From the IMG/VR virus record IMGVR_UViG_3300028840_008160, positions 1 through 64,000 of that record: 64,000 nt of DNA; one strand, given 5' to 3'. This document shows, piece by piece, positions 60,754 to 64,000 of the stretch. The position numbers and the translations under genes were made by a program. A model generated the notes under the pieces. That model searched no databases. It saw only the letters and a list, made by a program, of their open reading frames with translations, and was not told where the DNA came from. Within the stretch, counting starts at the first letter, position 1. Every line of letters starts with the position of its first letter. The DNA is from a virus.

Positions 60754-62985
60754 ATGGCTGATACAAAACGTTCGTTGTCTGCGTTGCAGACGCTGTTTGC
60801 AGATAATTTGGTAGGAAATATAAGTGCGCAAGATTTACGGGATTTTCTTGTGTCTATATATGGTAGCGCTTATTCTGTAACTGTTGGGTCGTCTACATAC
60901 TCTGTTCTAGATGATGATGTAATGATTGAGTTGAATGCAGCATCAAATAATATTGATGTAACGTTGCCGACTGGAGTCGGTTATAATGATAGAATGTTGT
61001 TGTTTAAGAGAACTGATGCAACAGCAAACACTGTAACTATTACTAGAGGTGGAACTGACACTATTGAAGGCAATACATCAATAACTTTAAATTATCAATA
61101 TGCTGGTTTAATTCTCTTTAAAAAAGGAACTGTCTGGTTAAAAACTGCTATAGATGGTGCTGTTTTTGACAAAGTAGTTGATACATTAGATAACATTAAT
61201 AATGGTTCTAGCTATGGAAAAGTTTTATTGACAGAATTGTCTAGTGGACAAGTGCAGCGTGTTAGAGCTGTCACTAATGCACAAAACGTTACTGGTGATC
61301 AAATATATGAACAATTCACAAAACAAGATGCTATATATACTGATTTAGAAGAGCCGACAGGGTTTGTTAGTAGAGCTGAAACAACAATTAGTTTTGTCGA
61401 TGGTAGTAGAACATTTACGATAGCGCCAACTGGAGCAAATTTTTCATATTACATTAAAGGTACGAAATATACTAAGACTTTATCGGAACAGATTGTTATA
61501 GGCACTGCTACTGGTTTGCATTATCTTTATTATAATGCAGCAGCATTATCGGAAGCTACAGTGTGGACTGACGATTTCTTTTCAGATTATGCTCTAGTTG
61601 CAATTATATATTGGACAGGCACTCAAGCTATTGTTGTTGGTGACGAGCGTCATGGCGCAGTGATGCCATGGTCTACACATAAATATTTGCATACGACTGT
61701 AGGAACAGTATGGCAAACTGGCTTGGATATTGGTGGTTATGTATTAAGTACTGACAGTGATGCTGCTATAACATTTGGTTTTACAAATGGCATTGTAAGT
61801 GATGAAGACATTAATATTTCTATAGTAAATGGTACACCAGGTAATAATTTTGAAATGGATCTAGTTGATCCAGCTCAATTACCGGTAATGTATAAAACAG
61901 GTAATGTAGTTTGGACTGAAGATACACCGACAGATTATGCGTATAAAGCAGCAGGCACGGGTAGATTAGCATTGAATGTTTTTACTGGTGGTGCATGGCA
62001 ACAGCTAGAAATAACAAACAACAACTACATGGCATATTGGGTTGTAGCTACAAACGATATACAATATCCATTAAAATCAATTCAGGGCTCTGTGCAGTAT
62101 GCAAATCAAAATGATGCAATCAGTGGCGCAGGGACAGAATTAATTAATTTTGGTGATTTGCCGGCTAAAGAAATTAAAATATTATATAGGATAGTGTTAC
62201 GTAGCAGTAATTCGTATACTGATGCTAGAAAATGCATTATAGTTGCAGTACAAGATTTTAGAAAATCATCATTTTCAACTAGTGCTTCACCATCTATAGT
62301 GTCGCACGCTTTATTGCAAAATTTGGATTATGCAACAGCTGGTCATACAGGATTTGGAAGATTAGCATATACTACTACAACTAATCCAACAGTGAATAAT
62401 GATGGAGTTGATACAGCTGGAATTGGTAGGCAATTTAGAGTCGGTGATTATTGGATTAACACAACAGCAGGTACATGGTGGGTTTGCGTCAATAATACGA
62501 CCGGTGCTGCTGTATGGGTATTTGGAAAAGCTAGTCAAGTAACTACTGATGTGACAAATTTTAATCAAGTTCTTACTAGTGCAGACGACACAACGCAAAA
62601 AGCATTAGATAAATTAGATGATTATTCGTATGATGAATATTATGAAGACGAAACATTGTTTTCTACTACTAGTGGCACATATGTAGAAGCAGCCACTTTC
62701 ACTACTTCATCATTGCAGGCTGGAAATTATTTAATTACTTGTTTGATGGAGGGTGGGCCTGCACAAAAGGATAAAATTGGATTTTTTAGGTTTCAAGTAG
62801 ACAATACAACAAATATTATTGAGACAACAACAGGTAGAACAGCAGATGCACCTTTATATATGGTGTGGACTGCTTTTAGAAGATTGGCGCTAGGCGCAGG
62901 CACTCACACAATAGATTTGGATGTGTATACTGACAACACTTTCAACGTCAGAAGCATGAGAGTTCATATTAAACGCGTGAAATAA
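60754..62985 (+). CDS. Large fibre/tail-type structural protein, 743 aa
   Basis: The 743-residue protein is beta-rich throughout, with N-terminal segment LQTLFADNLVGNISAQDLRDF as often found before fibre repeats. It then has a strand-rich region (IDVTLPTGVGYNDRMLLFKR) and a C-terminal jelly-roll-like domain (GNYLITCLMEGG...FRFQVDN...HTIDLDVYTDN). It has few charged clusters and no enzyme motif. Such proteins form fibres or base-plate appendages. The C-terminal domain resembles receptor-binding tips. GTAGGAG precedes the ATG. Confidence 0.65.
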   Translation: MADTKRSLSALQTLFADNLVGNISAQDLRDFLVSIYGSAYSVTVGSSTYSVLDDDVMIELNAASNNIDVTLPTGVGYNDRMLLFKRTDATANTVTITRGGTDTIEGNTSITLNYQYAGLILFKKGTVWLKTAIDGAVFDKVVDTLDNINNGSSYGKVLLTELSSGQVQRVRAVTNAQNVTGDQIYEQFTKQDAIYTDLEEPTGFVSRAETTISFVDGSRTFTIAPTGANFSYYIKGTKYTKTLSEQIVIGTATGLHYLYYNAAALSEATVWTDDFFSDYALVAIIYWTGTQAIVVGDERHGAVMPWSTHKYLHTTVGTVWQTGLDIGGYVLSTDSDAAITFGFTNGIVSDEDINISIVNGTPGNNFEMDLVDPAQLPVMYKTGNVVWTEDTPTDYAYKAAGTGRLALNVFTGGAWQQLEITNNNYMAYWVVATNDIQYPLKSIQGSVQYANQNDAISGAGTELINFGDLPAKEIKILYRIVLRSSNSYTDARKCIIVAVQDFRKSSFSTSASPSIVSHALLQNLDYATAGHTGFGRLAYTTTTNPTVNNDGVDTAGIGRQFRVGDYWINTTAGTWWVCVNNTTGAAVWVFGKASQVTTDVTNFNQVLTSADDTTQKALDKLDDYSYDEYYEDETLFSTTSGTYVEAATFTTSSLQAGNYLITCLMEGGPAQKDKIGFFRFQVDNTTNIIETTTGRTADAPLYMVWTAFRRLALGAGTHTIDLDVYTDNTFNVRSMRVHIKRVK

Positions 62986-63001
62986 GAGAAAAGAGTTTAA
63001 G

Positions 63002-63469
63002 ATGGCAGAATATCAGTTTACTAAAAGTGCTGTTAATTTGGAAAAGTTAGAGGCTGAAATAAAAACTAGCCCTAATATAAGCCAGGCTGCCAGTTATAGT
63101 CTTTATAAGGCACCTGACGTGCTGAAAATTACATTTACGATTGATTTAACTGCAGAAGAACAGACAGCACTGCAAGCTTTAGTTTCTGATCATTCTGTTT
63201 CAGATGTTGGAGAAGCAAAATTTTTGGTTAAAGAATATGATGCGTCTGGCAGACGTATTATTCGTGAAACTTGGTATAACACAGATAATGGTGATGGCAC
63301 TTATTCAGGAAAAGTGACTGAAAACGCATATATTTATAATAACGGTAAACTTGAAAAACGAAAAGAAAAGCGATTTTGGTTGGATGGAACAGAAGATATT
63401 GATAAAGAATGGGATTATTTTGTCGATGGTAATGAAAAAGTTATAGAGAAATTAGTTGAAGGAGTATAA
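63002..63469 (+). CDS. Structural-type protein, 155 aa
   Basis: The 155-residue protein starts with a helical unit (FTKSAVNLEKLEAEIKTS), then a strand-turn series (YSLYKAPDVLKITFTIDLTAEEQTALQ), and a C-terminal beta-hairpin region with charged residues. This is a layout seen in fibre-associated or collar proteins. It is 16 bases behind the fibre gene and 2 bases before the next. No family is recognised. Confidence 0.6.
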   Translation: MAEYQFTKSAVNLEKLEAEIKTSPNISQAASYSLYKAPDVLKITFTIDLTAEEQTALQALVSDHSVSDVGEAKFLVKEYDASGRRIIRETWYNTDNGDGTYSGKVTENAYIYNNGKLEKRKEKRFWLDGTEDIDKEWDYFVDGNEKVIEKLVEGV

Positions 63470-63471
63470 CA

Positions 63472-64000
63472 ATGGAGCAAAAGGGCTTGATTTTACCACA
63501 AATAAATGCAAATGGACAATACGTTGTTCAGGTTAGAGAAGAAAATGTCGAAACTGGTGGGCATTATCAAGCGCAAAGTTTCGAATTGGCTATTCCTGCA
63601 GAAACAGGTTGGCAATCATTAGAATTTTCCTATCCGATACCAATTGGATTGTTAGCTGCAAGAGCTCATGTAACTGACGAAATGCATGGAGATGTCATTG
63701 AATGTGTTGTAGCACCAGATACAGTTATAGGTGCGATTACAGCAGACGTAAGTGTCGACGACACCGTAATTAGTGTGCAACAGTCAGTAATAGATAATAC
63801 TGAAATTGGATTTTTTGTAACACTAGATGATACTACGAATAAAAATGAATTAAAACGTATTGTTTCAATTGATTCAGAAAATTTGCAAATTACTGTAGAA
63901 GATGCTGCGACGCAAGCATTTGCAGCTGCCACGCCGACATATGTAAAGCAAGGTGTTTATTATGTACCTGTATTGACTTTGGTTAAAGGTCACAATCTAG
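63472..64000 (+). CDS. Structural-type protein, 3' end outside window
   Basis: An ATG behind GGAG opens a frame that runs off the right edge (176 complete codons seen). The N-terminus MEQKGLILPQINANGQYVVQVR and the following strand-rich sequence with repeated V-D-D-T pairs fit a virion protein. No stop is reached and the family is not recognised. Confidence 0.65.
   Translation, partial: MEQKGLILPQINANGQYVVQVREENVETGGHYQAQSFELAIPAETGWQSLEFSYPIPIGLLAARAHVTDEMHGDVIECVVAPDTVIGAITADVSVDDTVISVQQSVIDNTEIGFFVTLDDTTNKNELKRIVSIDSENLQITVEDAATQAFAAATPTYVKQGVYYVPVLTLVKGHNL

Overview
The window is the interior of a large, AT-rich tailed double-stranded DNA phage genome, with both ends falling inside open genes. 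The main evidence is a canonical head-gene order on the + strand: large terminase at 42.4 kb, portal at 45.1 kb, a candidate head-maturation protease at 48.2 kb, an acidic scaffold-like protein at 50.2 kb and an HK97-type major capsid protein at 52.6 kb. Structural and tail-type genes follow to the right edge. Genes are dense, often joined by ATGA or TAATG overlaps, and mostly preceded by AGGAGG-like ribosome binding sites. The host cannot be named from the sequence. No tRNA, rRNA or CRISPR array was seen. The content (gyrase, topoisomerase I, DnaJ, NAD salvage, sigma factor) points to a jumbo-class phage.

Layout. 0-1.2 kb: end of a repeat-containing surface or structural protein, then a 350 bp spacer with striking alternating CG tracts. 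1.5-5.1 kb: two small + genes, then a six-gene minus-strand group with a radical SAM/SPASM protein, a gamma-glutamylcyclotransferase-like protein, a Nudix hydrolase and a full HPr phosphocarrier. 5.2-13.1 kb: a host-takeover or counter-defence-like island with nicotinate phosphoribosyltransferase (PncB), NAD synthetase (NadE), a PP2C phosphatase, a protein kinase, an RRM protein, nicotinamidase (PncA), a vWA protein and a macrodomain. 13.1-21.3 kb: a degenerate RelA/SpoT-like HD protein, a patatin phospholipase, two zinc-ribbon proteins with a second vWA protein, and two genes sharing an N-terminal motif. 21.4-27.4 kb: four tandem paralogues built on one NHL-like beta-propeller module, two of them fused to beta-helix or LamG-like domains. 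27.5-30.6 kb: P-loop nucleotide kinase, radical SAM/SPASM protein, family 4 uracil-DNA glycosylase and small zinc proteins. 30.8-39.4 kb: gyrB, gyrA with an HNH-containing intein, topA, and an opposing HNH endonuclease. 39.5-42.4 kb: small genes including a STAS protein, then a sigma-70-like factor. 42.4-64 kb: packaging, head and tail/structural genes, interrupted by dnaJ and a degenerate RmlB/RmlC-like pair.

How the genes may work together. PncA, PncB and NadE are three of the four Preiss-Handler steps from nicotinamide to NAD. Only the NadD adenylyltransferase is missing, and the host could supply it. A Nudix hydrolase and a macrodomain nearby would fit handling of ADP-ribose species. PP2C, kinase and vWA neighbours resemble TerY-P phosphorylation modules. 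A sigma factor carrying the same N-terminal motif as two otherwise unrelated proteins suggests a delivery or packaging tag. These functional links are inferences from gene content and order.
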